Assembly: GCF_026967985.1 (NCBI RefSeq)
Contig: NZ_JAPVBJ010000003.1
Span: forward strand, 371,101-435,100
DNA: 64,000 nucleotides
From: Modestobacter sp. VKM Ac-2984
GTDB taxonomy: Bacteria; Actinomycetota; Actinomycetes; Mycobacteriales; Geodermatophilaceae
Reading direction: 5' to 3'
Both the position numbers and the translations under genes were made by a program. Each line of letters opens with the position of its first letter. The first letter of the stretch is position 1. This document shows positions 24,445 through 33,009 of the stretch, piece by piece. A model generated the notes under the pieces. It was not told the origin of the DNA. It saw nothing but the letters and a program-made list of their open reading frames with translations, and ran no database searches.

Positions 24445-25881
24445 TCAGCGCACCCGCGTCCTGACGTCGTCCGCGGTGAGCGGGGCGACCATCTCCCGTT
24501 CGTACGTGCGGTGCCACCACGCACGGGTCTCCCGCCGTTCCTGCCGGGTGGTGAACCGGTAGCGGTAGACCAGCACGCGCACCGCGGCCGGGCGGTCGGT
24601 GCCGAAGGGCACCGAGCGCAGCAGCCGCAGCGTGGCCGGGTCAGCGGCCAGCAGCTTGCCCAGGAACGGCAGCAGCCAGGCCCGGCCGTAGGCGGGGGAG
24701 AGGGCCACGAACCACATCAGCCAGTCCAGGCGCAGGTGGTACGGCGCCCACTGGGGTGGACGGCGGTGGACGTCGCCGGGCTTGCCGCGGAACTCGTACT
24801 CCCGCCACACCGCATCCGGCCCCGGGGCGTCGGTGGCCTCCACGACCAGCTCCCGGCGCACCTTGGTCACCGAGCCGAAGGCGCCGTAGCTGTTCACCAA
24901 CCGGAGCGGGTCGAAGCTGGTGTTCATCCGCTGCGCGGGCGACAGCAGGTTGCGCACCGGCGCCACGCTGAGCGCGGCGACCAGCACCGTCAGCCCGATC
25001 ACGACCGCCACGAACCAGGTGGGGGAGGAGAGCTGGTCGGGACGGTCGAGCGGCAGGACGGCGGCCAGCCAGCGCCCGTCGACCACCGACAGCGCCAGCA
25101 CCAGGGTGAGCGCGTTGAGCCAGGCGAAGTTGCCGCTGATCAGCAGGTACCCCTGGGTGACCACGATGACCAGCGCCGCCACCCCGGCGATCGGCTGCGG
25201 CGCGAGCAGGCCGAAGACGACGACCAGCTGGGTGACGTGGTTGGCCAGCGTCTCCACCCGGTGCAGTCGCGGGCTCAGCCGGTGGAACGACCAGCTCAGC
25301 GGGTTGGGCATCGGCTGGGTCTCGTGGTGCCAGGACAGGCAGGTGAGGTCGCGCCAGCACCGGTCGCCGCGCATCTTGATCAGCCCGGCCCCGAACTCCA
25401 GCCGGAAGAGCAGCCAGCGCAGCAGCCACATGCCCAGCGTGGGTGGGGCGACGTGCGCCGGACCCAGGAAGACGGCGAGGAACCCGGCCTCCAGCAGCAG
25501 TGACTCCCAGCCGAAGCCGTACCAGATCTGGCCGACGTTCACGATCGACAGGTAGAGCGCCCAGAGCACCGCCCACAGCGCCATCCAGCCCGCCAGGGGC
25601 AGGCGGTCGGCCAGCCCACCGAGTGCGGCGAGCGACAGTCCGATGCCGGTCCAGCAGCAGCCGGCGAAGAACCGGTCGGACCAGTGCAGGTGGAACAGGC
25701 TCGGTGCCCGCTTCCAGGAGGCCCACTCCAGGTACCGGGGGACCGGGGTCAGGCCGTCGGTGCCCAGCAGCGCCCGCCCCTGGCGCAGCGCGGCGACGAA
25801 CGCGATCAGGTAGACCAGCGCGAGGCCCCGGGTGAAGACCCAGCGGCCCGCCCAGGTACCGGGGTCGGCGAACCAGTCCAC
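24445..25881 (-). CDS. Lipase maturation factor family membrane protein
   Basis: A 478-residue polytopic protein related to LMF1, which in animals helps lipases fold in the ER; the bacterial role is unknown. Family features are FTRGLALVYLIAF, FHLHWSDRFF, GWESLLLEAGFLAVFLGP, FRLEFGAGLIKMRGD and CWRDLTCLSWHHETQPMPNP. The soluble C-terminus has YEFRGKPGDVHRRPPQWAPYHLRLDW. Several membrane helices alternate with these loops. GTG 25881 has GAGGAGG just upstream. It follows the GNAT gene by 13 nt on the same strand. Confidence 0.88.
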   Translation of the reverse strand: MDWFADPGTWAGRWVFTRGLALVYLIAFVAALRQGRALLGTDGLTPVPRYLEWASWKRAPSLFHLHWSDRFFAGCCWTGIGLSLAALGGLADRLPLAGWMALWAVLWALYLSIVNVGQIWYGFGWESLLLEAGFLAVFLGPAHVAPPTLGMWLLRWLLFRLEFGAGLIKMRGDRCWRDLTCLSWHHETQPMPNPLSWSFHRLSPRLHRVETLANHVTQLVVVFGLLAPQPIAGVAALVIVVTQGYLLISGNFAWLNALTLVLALSVVDGRWLAAVLPLDRPDQLSSPTWFVAVVIGLTVLVAALSVAPVRNLLSPAQRMNTSFDPLRLVNSYGAFGSVTKVRRELVVEATDAPGPDAVWREYEFRGKPGDVHRRPPQWAPYHLRLDWLMWFVALSPAYGRAWLLPFLGKLLAADPATLRLLRSVPFGTDRPAAVRVLVYRYRFTTRQERRETRAWWHRTYEREMVAPLTADDVRTRVR

Positions 25882-25894
25882 GCCCCTCCTCGGC

Positions 25895-26407
25895 TCACTC
25901 CGCCGGGGCCTCGAGCCGGAAGGCCTCCAGCTCGGTGCCGTACCAGCGGGTGGTGCGCCCCAGCGGCTGCATCCCCAGCTTCTCGCAGACCCGCAGCGAG
26001 GCCTCGTTGCCCGGCCGGACGACGGCGTAGACCTCCAGCAGCCCGTCGTCGAAGGCCCGGTCGACGACCCCCCGGGCCGCCTCGGTGGCGTACCCCCGCC
26101 GCCAGCTGTCCGGGTGCAGGTGCCAGCCGACCTCCACCTCACCGACCCCGTGGGGGAGCGGCTTGAGCAGCACCGTGCCCGCCGGTGGCCCCCCGCCCCG
26201 GGGCTCGATGGCCCAGCACCCGTGGGCCGGGTTCAGCTCGTGCACCAGCCGCCAGCGCTCGACCAGCTCGGCGGGTGGCACCGTCGGGCCCCCGCCCAGC
26301 CAGCGGGTGACCTCGTCCCGGCTGTACAGGTCGGCGAGACGGGCGAGGTCGGCGTCGCCCGCCGTCCAGGCCCGCAGCCGCAGCCGGTCGGTGCACAGCA
26401 GTTCCAC
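25895..26407 (-). CDS. GNAT family N-acetyltransferase (RimJ-like)
   Basis: A 170-residue acetyltransferase of the Acetyltransf_3 type: LLCTDRLRLRAWTAGDADLARL at the N-terminus, VGWHLHPDSWRRGYATEAARGVV (acetyl-CoA-binding region) and VYAVVRPGNEASLRVCEKLGMQ near the end. The substrate is unknown. GTG 26407 is preferred to a start near 26509, because an 18-bp terminator hairpin (26473-26512) lies in between. Transcribed with the lipase-maturation-factor gene. Confidence 0.85.
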   Translation of the reverse strand: MELLCTDRLRLRAWTAGDADLARLADLYSRDEVTRWLGGGPTVPPAELVERWRLVHELNPAHGCWAIEPRGGGPPAGTVLLKPLPHGVGEVEVGWHLHPDSWRRGYATEAARGVVDRAFDDGLLEVYAVVRPGNEASLRVCEKLGMQPLGRTTRWYGTELEAFRLEAPAE

Positions 26408-26472
26408 CCACGGGGAGCTACCGCCGTCCGCCGCGAGGGAAACGCCTCCACGGGGTCGCCGTCCTCGCGGTC

Positions 26473-26512
26473 CGGGTGCCGACCTCACGCTGGGGCGTGA
26501 GGTCGGCACCCG
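26473..26512 (-). terminator. 18-bp terminator hairpin downstream of kamA
   Basis: The arms 26473-26490 and 26495-26512 are perfectly complementary (inner part GACCTCACGC / GCGTGAGGTC) with a 4-nt loop. It begins 34 nt after the kamA stop on the minus strand. No U-tract. Confidence 0.8.
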
Positions 26513-26545
26513 AGACGTGTGGCTCGCGGGCAGCGGGGTCCTCCC

Positions 26546-27910
26546 TCAGCCGACGGGGGTGAGCTGGCGGTCGCGGTGGGCGGCCCACCAGGCGCGGCCC
26601 TCGGCGGGGAGGCTGGCGATCGGGTCGTAGTAGGCGTACCGCCGGTCGAGGGCGTCGGCGTCGGTGCGCTCGATGCCGGTGCGGTAGTTCTTCGTCCAGT
26701 AGGAGATGCCGCGCTCGCGGTCGTACTCGGCGACCTGGTGCACCCAGCGCTTGCCGACGTAGGGCACGTCGCAGACGATCCGCGGGGTGGCGAACCCGGG
26801 CAGGTAGCCCATGACGTCGTGCTGCAGGGTCTGCGCGGTGGCCAGCGGGACCCGCCAGTGCTCGGCGCTGGGGATCATGTCGCACATGTAGAAGTAGTAG
26901 GGCGTGATCGAGGCACCGTCGAGCAGCGCGAAGCACAGGTCCAGCAGCTGCCCCGCGGTGGCGTTCACGCCGGCCAGCAGCACGCCCTGGTTGCGCACGT
27001 CGCGCACCCCGGCGGCCAGCAGCGCCCGGGTGGCCTCGGCGACCAGCGGGGTCACCGACTGGGCGGCGTTGACGTGGGTGTGCACGGCCAGCGAGACGCC
27101 GCGTTCCCGCGCGACGGCGGCCAGCCGGCCCATCCCGTCGACGACCTCCGGCTGCAGCCAGTGCTGGGGGAGGCCCATCAGCGCCTTGGAGGCGAGCCGG
27201 ACGTCGCGGATCGAGTCGATCTCCAGCAGCCCCTCGACAAAGGCGGCGAGGTTCTTGAACGGCAGGTTGGCCACGTCCCCGCCGGAGACGACGACGTCCC
27301 GCACCCCGGGGGTGCGCCGCAGGTAGGCCAGCATCTCGGCCTGCCGGTCGATCGGCTTGAGGTCGAACCGCAGCTTGTCCACCGCCGGGGTGGAGTTGCC
27401 GACCAGGTCCATCCGGGTGCAGTGCCCGCAGTACTGCGGGCAGGTGGACAGCAGCTCGGCCAGCACCTTGGTGGGGTAGCGGTGGGTGAGGCCCTCGACC
27501 GCCCACATCTCGTGCTCGTGGAGGGAGTCCCGGGCCGCGTGCGGGTGGCTGGCCTCGTCGCCGGGCAGCCGGTCGGAGGCGACCGGGAGCATGTAGCGGC
27601 GCACCGGGTCGGCGAGCATCGCGGCGGCGTCGGGGACGCTGCCGGGGACCATCGTGTTCAGCATCTGCGGCGGCAGCAGCAGCGACATCGTGGCCCGGCC
27701 GGCCTGGTCGGTCTCGACGTCGGCGTAGAAGGACTCGTCCAGCAGATCGCCGTAGACCCCGCGCAGCTGGCGCAGGTTCTTCACGCAGTGCGCACGCTGC
27801 CACTGGGCGCTCCGCCAGTCCTGCTCGGTGACCCCGGCGAAGCCGGGCAGGCGACGCCAGTCGGGCTCGACGAGCTCACGGGCGGTGTACTCGTAGGGCT
27901 GCTCCAGCAC
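26546..27910 (-). CDS. kamA: Lysine 2,3-aminomutase-like radical SAM/PLP enzyme KamA
   Basis: 454 residues. The radical SAM cluster is Cys157-Cys161-Cys164 (TCPQYCGHCTRMD). It is followed by SGGDVANLP in the SAM-binding region and HTHVNAAQSVTP. The candidate PLP lysine lies in CDVPYVGKRW, where clostridial KamA has a Gly-rich PGGGGK, so the PLP loop is divergent. Expected reaction: L-lysine to L-beta-lysine, the first step of the kamA-kamDE-kdd-kal pathway whose other genes lie divergently at 28-33 kb. The GTG start has CAGGAGT upstream. A TAGGGT -10 (27953-27958) and a dyad (27926-27952) precede it. Confidence 0.85.
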   Translation of the reverse strand: MLEQPYEYTARELVEPDWRRLPGFAGVTEQDWRSAQWQRAHCVKNLRQLRGVYGDLLDESFYADVETDQAGRATMSLLLPPQMLNTMVPGSVPDAAAMLADPVRRYMLPVASDRLPGDEASHPHAARDSLHEHEMWAVEGLTHRYPTKVLAELLSTCPQYCGHCTRMDLVGNSTPAVDKLRFDLKPIDRQAEMLAYLRRTPGVRDVVVSGGDVANLPFKNLAAFVEGLLEIDSIRDVRLASKALMGLPQHWLQPEVVDGMGRLAAVARERGVSLAVHTHVNAAQSVTPLVAEATRALLAAGVRDVRNQGVLLAGVNATAGQLLDLCFALLDGASITPYYFYMCDMIPSAEHWRVPLATAQTLQHDVMGYLPGFATPRIVCDVPYVGKRWVHQVAEYDRERGISYWTKNYRTGIERTDADALDRRYAYYDPIASLPAEGRAWWAAHRDRQLTPVG

Positions 27911-27925
27911 CGGAACTCCTGTCCG

Positions 27926-27952
27926 CGCGGTGTCTCCAACTCCGACACCGCG
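27926..27952 (-). promoter_or_regulatory. 9-9-9 dyad in the kamA leader/operator region
   Basis: CGCGGTGTC and GACACCGCG separated by 9 nt, directly downstream of the kamA -10 and 16 nt before its start codon. It may be an operator shared by the divergent lysine genes or an RNA hairpin. Confidence 0.55.
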
Positions 27953-27958
27953 ACCCTA
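27953..27958 (-). promoter_or_regulatory. -10 element of kamA promoter
   Basis: TAGGGT on the minus strand, giving a leader of about 35 nt that carries the dyad and the Shine-Dalgarno. Confidence 0.45.
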
Positions 27959-27968
27959 CGGGAAGAAG

Positions 27969-27998
27969 TTCGGTCTTAGAGCGGATTGGCGATAGATT
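27969..27998 (+). promoter_or_regulatory. Candidate kdd promoter
   Basis: TTCGGT (-35-like) and TAGATT (-10) with an 18-nt spacer. AAGGGA in the leader lies 5-10 nt before the kdd start. Confidence 0.45.
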
Positions 27999-28034
27999 CT
28001 CCGGTGTCGAGCCGGGGACGACGAAGGGACGACG

Positions 28035-29069
28035 GTGGTGATGGACGTACTGCACCGCAGCCTCGGCGTGCACCGGGTGCTCGAGCCGGCCGGCGTGCTG
28101 CCCCAGGCCGCCCTCCGGCTGGACGCGGATCCCCGGATAGGCCCGGACGAGGTCTGCATCGCCGTGCACCGGCTCAACCTCGACGCCGCCTCCTACCGAC
28201 AGCTGGCCGAGGAGCACGGCGGGGACGGCGACCGGGTGCGCGCCGCCGTCCTCGGGATCGTCGAGCGCCGGGGCAAGATGCACAACCCGGTCACCGGCTC
28301 GGGCGGGATGCTCATCGGCGTCGTCGACGAGGTGGGCGACGACTCCCCGCTCGGCCTGGAACCCGGCCAGCGGGTGGCCACCCTGGTCTCCCTCACCCTC
28401 ACCCCGCTGCGGATCACCGACGGGCTGGCGCAGTGGGACGGCCGCAGCGAGCAGGTGCCGGCCGCCGGGACGGCTGTCCTCTTCGCCCGCTCCATCGCCG
28501 CCGTCCTGCCCGACGACCTGCCCCAGGAGGTGGCGCTGGCGGTGCTGGACGTCTGTGGGGCCCCGGCGACCACCGAGCGGGTCGTGCACCGGTCGGGCCA
28601 CCGGCCCTCGGTCGCCGTCCTGGGCGCGGCCGGCAAGTCCGGCTGCCTGAGCCTGGCCGCCGCCCGCGATGCCCGGGCGGGCCGTCTCGTGGGCGTGGTC
28701 CGGGACGAGGGAGAGGCCACGGCACTGCGGGCGGCCCGGCTGGCCGACGAGGTGGTGGTGGCCGACGCCACCGACCCGCTCGCCGTCGCGACCGCGGTCG
28801 GCCAGCCGGTCGACGTCACCGTCGTGTGTGTCGACACCCCCGGCGCCGAGCACGGGGCGGTCCTCGCGACGGCCGACGGCGGCACCGTGGTCTTCTTCTC
28901 CATGGCCACGTCCTTCTCGGCGGCGGCCCTGGGAGCTGAGGGGATGGCGGCGGACGTGACGATGCTCGTGGGCAACGGCTACACGCCGGGGCATGCGGCC
29001 CTGGCGATGGACCTCTACCGGCACTCGCCGGGGGTGCGGTCGCTGATCGAGCCGCGGGTCCGCGCCTGA
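28035..29069 (+). CDS. kdd: L-erythro-3,5-diaminohexanoate dehydrogenase
   Basis: A 344-residue NAD-dependent dehydrogenase that oxidises 3,5-diaminohexanoate to 5-amino-3-oxohexanoate. The N-terminal part (HRVLEPAGVLPQAALRLD...) and GKMHNPVTGSGGMLIG match the Kdd family. A nucleotide-binding region follows (SVAVLGAAGKSGCLSLAAAR). The late VVFFSMATSFSAAALGAEGM and VGNGYTPGHAALAM are also typical. Three starts are in frame within 9 nt (GTG 28035, GTG 28038, ATG 28041). Its stop overlaps the amidohydrolase ATG by 1 nt. It is the first gene of the + strand lysine operon. Confidence 0.87.
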   Translation: MVMDVLHRSLGVHRVLEPAGVLPQAALRLDADPRIGPDEVCIAVHRLNLDAASYRQLAEEHGGDGDRVRAAVLGIVERRGKMHNPVTGSGGMLIGVVDEVGDDSPLGLEPGQRVATLVSLTLTPLRITDGLAQWDGRSEQVPAAGTAVLFARSIAAVLPDDLPQEVALAVLDVCGAPATTERVVHRSGHRPSVAVLGAAGKSGCLSLAAARDARAGRLVGVVRDEGEATALRAARLADEVVVADATDPLAVATAVGQPVDVTVVCVDTPGAEHGAVLATADGGTVVFFSMATSFSAAALGAEGMAADVTMLVGNGYTPGHAALAMDLYRHSPGVRSLIEPRVRA

Positions 29070-30574
29070 TGAGCGAGCTGCTCATCCGGGACGTGACGGT
29101 CGGGGACCGGCCCGGCCGGGCGGTGCACGTCGTCGACGGGCGGATCGCCTGGCTGGGTGCAGCGGCCGACGCACCGGCGGCCGGCCGGGTGCTGGACGGC
29201 GGGGGAGCGCTGCTGACCCCCGCGTTCGTCGACGCCCACGTGCACGCCACCGCCACCGGGCTGGCGCTGACCGGTTTGGACCTGCACGGCGCCGACAGCC
29301 TGCGGGCGGCGCTGACCGACGTCACCGCGCAGACCACCGCCGCCCCCACCGGCACGGTGCTCGGCACCGGGTGGGACGAGACCGGCTGGCCCGAGGGCCG
29401 CGGGCTCACCCGGCACGACCTGGACGCGGTGGTGGGGGAGCGGCCGGCCTACCTGGCCCGGGTCGACGTGCACTCGGCCACCGTCTCCACCGCGCTGCTG
29501 GACCGGGTGCCCGGGATCACCGCGCTCCCCGGGTACAGCCCCGACGGCCGGCTCCGGCTCGACGCCCACCACGCCGCCCGGCAGGCCGCCTACGGGTCGG
29601 TGCCGCCGGGCCAGCGCCGCAGCGCGCAGCGGGCCACGCTGGACGCCGCGATCGCGCTGGGCATCGGCAGCGTGCACGAGATGGCCGGCCCGGAGGTGTC
29701 CAGCCCCGAGGACCTCGCCGGGCTGCTCACGCTGGCCGCCGAGGCGCCCGGGCCGCGGGTGGTCGGCTACTGGGGCGAGCTCTCCGAGCGCGGCGGACTG
29801 GACGTCGTCCGGGAGCTGCGGCTGGCCGGCGCCGGCGGCGACCTGTTCTGCGACGGCGCGTTCGGCTCGCACACCGCCGCGCTGAGCAGCCCCTACGCCG
29901 ACCGGCCGGAGACCACCGGGGCACTGCGCTTCGACACCGCGGCCCTGGTCGAGCACGTGCGCGCGTGCACTGCCGCCGGGCTGCAGGCCGGGTTCCACTG
30001 CATCGGGGACGCCGCCGTCGACCAGGTGCTCACCGCGGTCGGCATCGTCGTGGCCGAGCTCGGCCGGGACGCCGTCCGGGCCTGCCGGCACCGGCTGGAG
30101 CACGTCGAGATGGTCAGCGACGCCGCGATCGCCCAGCTGCGCCGGTGGGGGATGGTCGCCAGCGTCCAGCCTGCCTTCGACGCCGCCTGGGGCGGACCGG
30201 CCGGCATGTACGCCGAGCGGCTGGGCGTCGAGCGGGCCGCCGGCTGCAACCCGCTGGCCGACCTCGTCGACGCCGACGTGACCGTGGCCATCGGCAGCGA
30301 CGCCCCGGTCACCCCGCTGGACCCGTGGGGCGGCGTGCACGCCGCGATCGACCACACCACCCCCGGATCCGGCATGCGACCCTTCGACGCCTTCGACGCC
30401 GCCACGCACGGCGGCTGGGTGGCGGCCCGAGCCGAGCACCCGGAGGGGCCGCTGGCCGTGGGCGCGCCGGCGGACCTCGCGCTGTGGGCGACCGAGTTGA
30501 CGCTCTCCGCCGTCCTGGCCGGGCGCGCCCGCCCCGCCTGCCGCCAGCTGATCGTCGCCGGCCGGCCGTGCTGA
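29069..30574 (+). CDS. Amidohydrolase (YtcJ-like) within the lysine cluster
   Basis: A 501-residue metal-dependent hydrolase of the amidohydrolase superfamily. It has the N-terminal metal motif PAFVDAHVHATATG, then FCDGAFGSHTAALSSPY, FHCIGDAAVDQVLTA, CRHRLEHVEMVS and the final metal Asp region AIGSDAPVTPLDPWGG typical of YtcJ/AepA-like proteins. The natural substrate is unknown. It is coupled to kdd (1-nt overlap) and followed 88 nt later by kamD, so it is expressed with the lysine pathway. It occupies a place where a 3-keto-5-aminohexanoate cleavage enzyme might be expected, but it is not homologous to that (DUF849) family. Confidence 0.87.
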   Translation: MSELLIRDVTVGDRPGRAVHVVDGRIAWLGAAADAPAAGRVLDGGGALLTPAFVDAHVHATATGLALTGLDLHGADSLRAALTDVTAQTTAAPTGTVLGTGWDETGWPEGRGLTRHDLDAVVGERPAYLARVDVHSATVSTALLDRVPGITALPGYSPDGRLRLDAHHAARQAAYGSVPPGQRRSAQRATLDAAIALGIGSVHEMAGPEVSSPEDLAGLLTLAAEAPGPRVVGYWGELSERGGLDVVRELRLAGAGGDLFCDGAFGSHTAALSSPYADRPETTGALRFDTAALVEHVRACTAAGLQAGFHCIGDAAVDQVLTAVGIVVAELGRDAVRACRHRLEHVEMVSDAAIAQLRRWGMVASVQPAFDAAWGGPAGMYAERLGVERAAGCNPLADLVDADVTVAIGSDAPVTPLDPWGGVHAAIDHTTPGSGMRPFDAFDAATHGGWVAARAEHPEGPLAVGAPADLALWATELTLSAVLAGRARPACRQLIVAGRPC

Positions 30575-30662
30575 CCAGCAGCCGCCGGGCGAGACCGCGG
30601 AGCCGTGGCACCTGCGGGAGACGGTCGGCACCGGCGCCGGCACGGGACGGAGGAGTTGGCTG

Positions 30663-32234
30663 ATGAGCAGGCTGCAGCTGGACCAGGCACTGGTGGCGCG
30701 GGCACGGGAGCTCGCCGCCCGGGCGGCGGCGCCGGTGGTCGACCTGGCCGCCACGCACACCACGATCTCGGTGGAGCGGGCTCAGCTGCGGCTGGCCGGG
30801 CTGACCGGCACCGACCCGGTCCTCGGCGATGGTGAGGTGCCCTGGGTCAACCGGGTGGTGGACGCCGTCCGCGACCAGGTGGGCCTGGAGCACGGCGTCG
30901 CGTTGCCGGTCTGGCACGCGCTGGGCTCCGGCGGCACGTTGCAGGAGCTCGCCGAGCAGGTCGGCGCCGGCACCGCCCGGTTCACCGTGCCCGAGGGGAG
31001 CGCCGCCGACCGGGCCCGGGAGGCCGCCCGCGCCGCCGTCGGCGCCGGGATCGCCCGGATCGACACCAACCGGGCCCGCCGGGAGGAGCTGGTCGCCACG
31101 CACGGCAACCCGCCCCGCCGTCCGTGGATCTACCTGATCGTGGCCACCGGCGACATCCACGAGGACATCCCGCAGGCCCAGGCCGCCGCCCGCGCCGGCG
31201 CCGACGTCATCGCCGTCATCCGCTCCACCGGGCAGTCGCTGCTGGACTACGTGCCCGAGGGCGCCACCCGCACCGGCTACGCCGGCACGTACGCCACGCA
31301 GGAGAACTTCCGGCTGATGCGCGCCGCGCTGGACGACGTCAGCGCCGAACTCGGGCGCTACGTCCGGCTGACCAACTACGCCTCCGGGCTGTGCATGCCC
31401 GAGATCGCCGTCCTGGCCGGGCTGGAGCGGCTGGACATGATGCTCAACGACGCGATGTACGGGATCCTCTTCCGCGACATCAACCCGGTCCGGACCTTCG
31501 TCGACCAGCGGTTCAGCCGGATGGTGCACGCCCGCGCCGGGATCATCATCAACACCGGCGAGGACAACTACCTCACCACCGCCGACGCCGTCGACGAGGC
31601 GCACACCGTCACCGTCAGCCAGCTGCTCAACGAGCGGCTGGCGCACGAGGCCGGGCTCGCGGACTGGCAGCTGGGCCTGGGGCACGCCTTCGAGATCGAC
31701 CCGGCCGTCCCGGAGTCCTTCCGGCTGGAGCTGGCGCACGCGCTGCTGGCCCGCGGGCTGTTCCCGGACGCGCCGCTGAAGTGGATGCCACCCACCAAGC
31801 ACATGACCGGCGACGTGTTCCGCGGCTACCTGCTCGACGGCTTCTTCAACCTGGCCGGGGCGCTCACCGGCCAGGGGATCCTGCTGGTCGGGATGATGAC
31901 CGAGGCCGTGGTCACGCCGTGGCTCTCCGACCGCGACCTGGCGCTGCGCAACGTCCGCTACGTGCTCGAGGCCGCCGGGAACCTGCACGAGGACTTCGCG
32001 CCCCAGCCCGGTGGGTTCATCGACCGCCGGGCGCACACCGTGCTGACCGAGGCCGTCGACCTGCTGGAGCGGATCGCGGCCCACCCGCAGGGGCTGATCC
32101 AGGCGGTCGCCGACGGCACCTTCGGCATCACCAAGCGGGCCCCGGACGGCGGCAAGGGCCTGGACGGCGTCGTCGTCAAGGCCGCCGACCACTTCGACCC
32201 GGCCACCGAGCTCCTGGAGCGAACCCATGCCTGA
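30663..32234 (+). CDS. kamD: Lysine 5,6-aminomutase alpha subunit
   Basis: A 523-residue alpha subunit of the adenosylcobalamin- and PLP-dependent aminomutase that moves the distal amino group of beta-lysine or D-lysine. Family segments include THTTISVERAQLRLAGL, KIP-like IYLIVATGDIHEDIPQAQAAA, VIRSTGQSLLDYVPEGATRTGYAGTYATQENFRLMR, LTNYASGLCMPEIA and PLKWMPPTKHMTGD. The ATG follows GGAGGAG. Its stop overlaps an ATG at 32227 that could start kamE. Adenosylcobalamin is required, but no B12 riboswitch was seen upstream. Confidence 0.93.
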   Translation: MSRLQLDQALVARARELAARAAAPVVDLAATHTTISVERAQLRLAGLTGTDPVLGDGEVPWVNRVVDAVRDQVGLEHGVALPVWHALGSGGTLQELAEQVGAGTARFTVPEGSAADRAREAARAAVGAGIARIDTNRARREELVATHGNPPRRPWIYLIVATGDIHEDIPQAQAAARAGADVIAVIRSTGQSLLDYVPEGATRTGYAGTYATQENFRLMRAALDDVSAELGRYVRLTNYASGLCMPEIAVLAGLERLDMMLNDAMYGILFRDINPVRTFVDQRFSRMVHARAGIIINTGEDNYLTTADAVDEAHTVTVSQLLNERLAHEAGLADWQLGLGHAFEIDPAVPESFRLELAHALLARGLFPDAPLKWMPPTKHMTGDVFRGYLLDGFFNLAGALTGQGILLVGMMTEAVVTPWLSDRDLALRNVRYVLEAAGNLHEDFAPQPGGFIDRRAHTVLTEAVDLLERIAAHPQGLIQAVADGTFGITKRAPDGGKGLDGVVVKAADHFDPATELLERTHA

Positions 32235-32237
32235 GCA

Positions 32238-32261
32238 GGGCCAAAGTCGCGATCTTGGCCC
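32238..32261 (+). repeat. GGCCAA-type hairpin at the kamD-kamE junction
   Basis: GGGCCAA and TTGGCCC with a bulged A and a GTCGCGATC loop region. It looks like an intergenic hairpin, so kamE translation may begin after it. Confidence 0.5.
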
Positions 32262-32277
32262 CTCGGGGGCTGGGAGT

Positions 32278-33009
32278 GTGGTGCGGCCGTACGGGGACAC
32301 CACCGGTGACGGGATGGTGCAGACGTCGTTCACGTTGCCCGTCCCGCCCGGGCCCAAGGCCGAGGGCGCGGCGCTGCAGCTGGCGCAGAAGATGGGCATC
32401 GAGCCGGCGATGGTGGTGCACAGCGCCGCGATCGGGGAGGGATTCACCTTCTTCGTGGTCTACGGCAGCGTGCGGCACCTGGTCGACCTGGACGCCGTGC
32501 AGGTCGAGGAGCGCGCGTACCCACTGCTGTCGCCGGGTGAGGTCAACGCGGCGGTGAAGACCCGGCTCCGGCGCAGCCTCGTCGTCCTGGGGGCCTGCAT
32601 CGGCACCGACGCGCACACCGTGGGCATCGACGCGATCCTCAACCTCAAGGGGTTCGCGGGGGAGAAGGGCCTGGAGTACTACCGGGAGCTGCAGGTGGCC
32701 AACCTCGGCGCCCAGGTCAGCGTGCCGGAGCTGGTGCACGCCGCCCGCAACCGCAAGGCCGACGCCGTCCTGGTGTCCCAGGTGGTGACGCAGAAGGACG
32801 CCCACCTGCGCAACACCCGCGAGCTGGCCGCCGCCTTCCGCGAGGCGATGGGGGAGTCCCGCCCGCTGCTGGTGGTCGGCGGCCCCCGCTTCGACCCGGC
32901 GATGGCCGCCGACCTCGGGGTGGACAAGGTCTTCGGCCGGGGGACGACGCCCGGCGAGGTCGCCAGCTACCTGGTGCACGCACTCGTCCCCGAGGAGGAG
33001 CCCGCATGA
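32278..33009 (+). CDS. kamE: Lysine 5,6-aminomutase beta subunit (B12-binding)
   Basis: The beta subunit, 243 residues from this start. The N-terminus VRPYGDTTGDG and SFTLPVPPGPKAEGAALQLAQKMG match KamE. The cobalamin-binding motif is DAHTVG (Asp-x-His-x-x-Gly, near residue 111), followed by GIDAILNLKG and the flavodoxin-like fold (VLVSQVVTQKDAHLRN, LLVVGGPRF). The GTG at 32278 (or 32281) is chosen because the family begins here and a hairpin repeat lies just before. An in-frame ATG at 32227, overlapping the kamD stop, would add 17 non-conserved residues. It overlaps kal by 4 nt. Confidence 0.91.
   Translation: MVRPYGDTTGDGMVQTSFTLPVPPGPKAEGAALQLAQKMGIEPAMVVHSAAIGEGFTFFVVYGSVRHLVDLDAVQVEERAYPLLSPGEVNAAVKTRLRRSLVVLGACIGTDAHTVGIDAILNLKGFAGEKGLEYYRELQVANLGAQVSVPELVHAARNRKADAVLVSQVVTQKDAHLRNTRELAAAFREAMGESRPLLVVGGPRFDPAMAADLGVDKVFGRGTTPGEVASYLVHALVPEEEPA

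Noticed and set aside
27911..28034. Lysine riboswitch upstream of kamA or kdd
   Set aside because: The leaders are too short and only a simple dyad is present.
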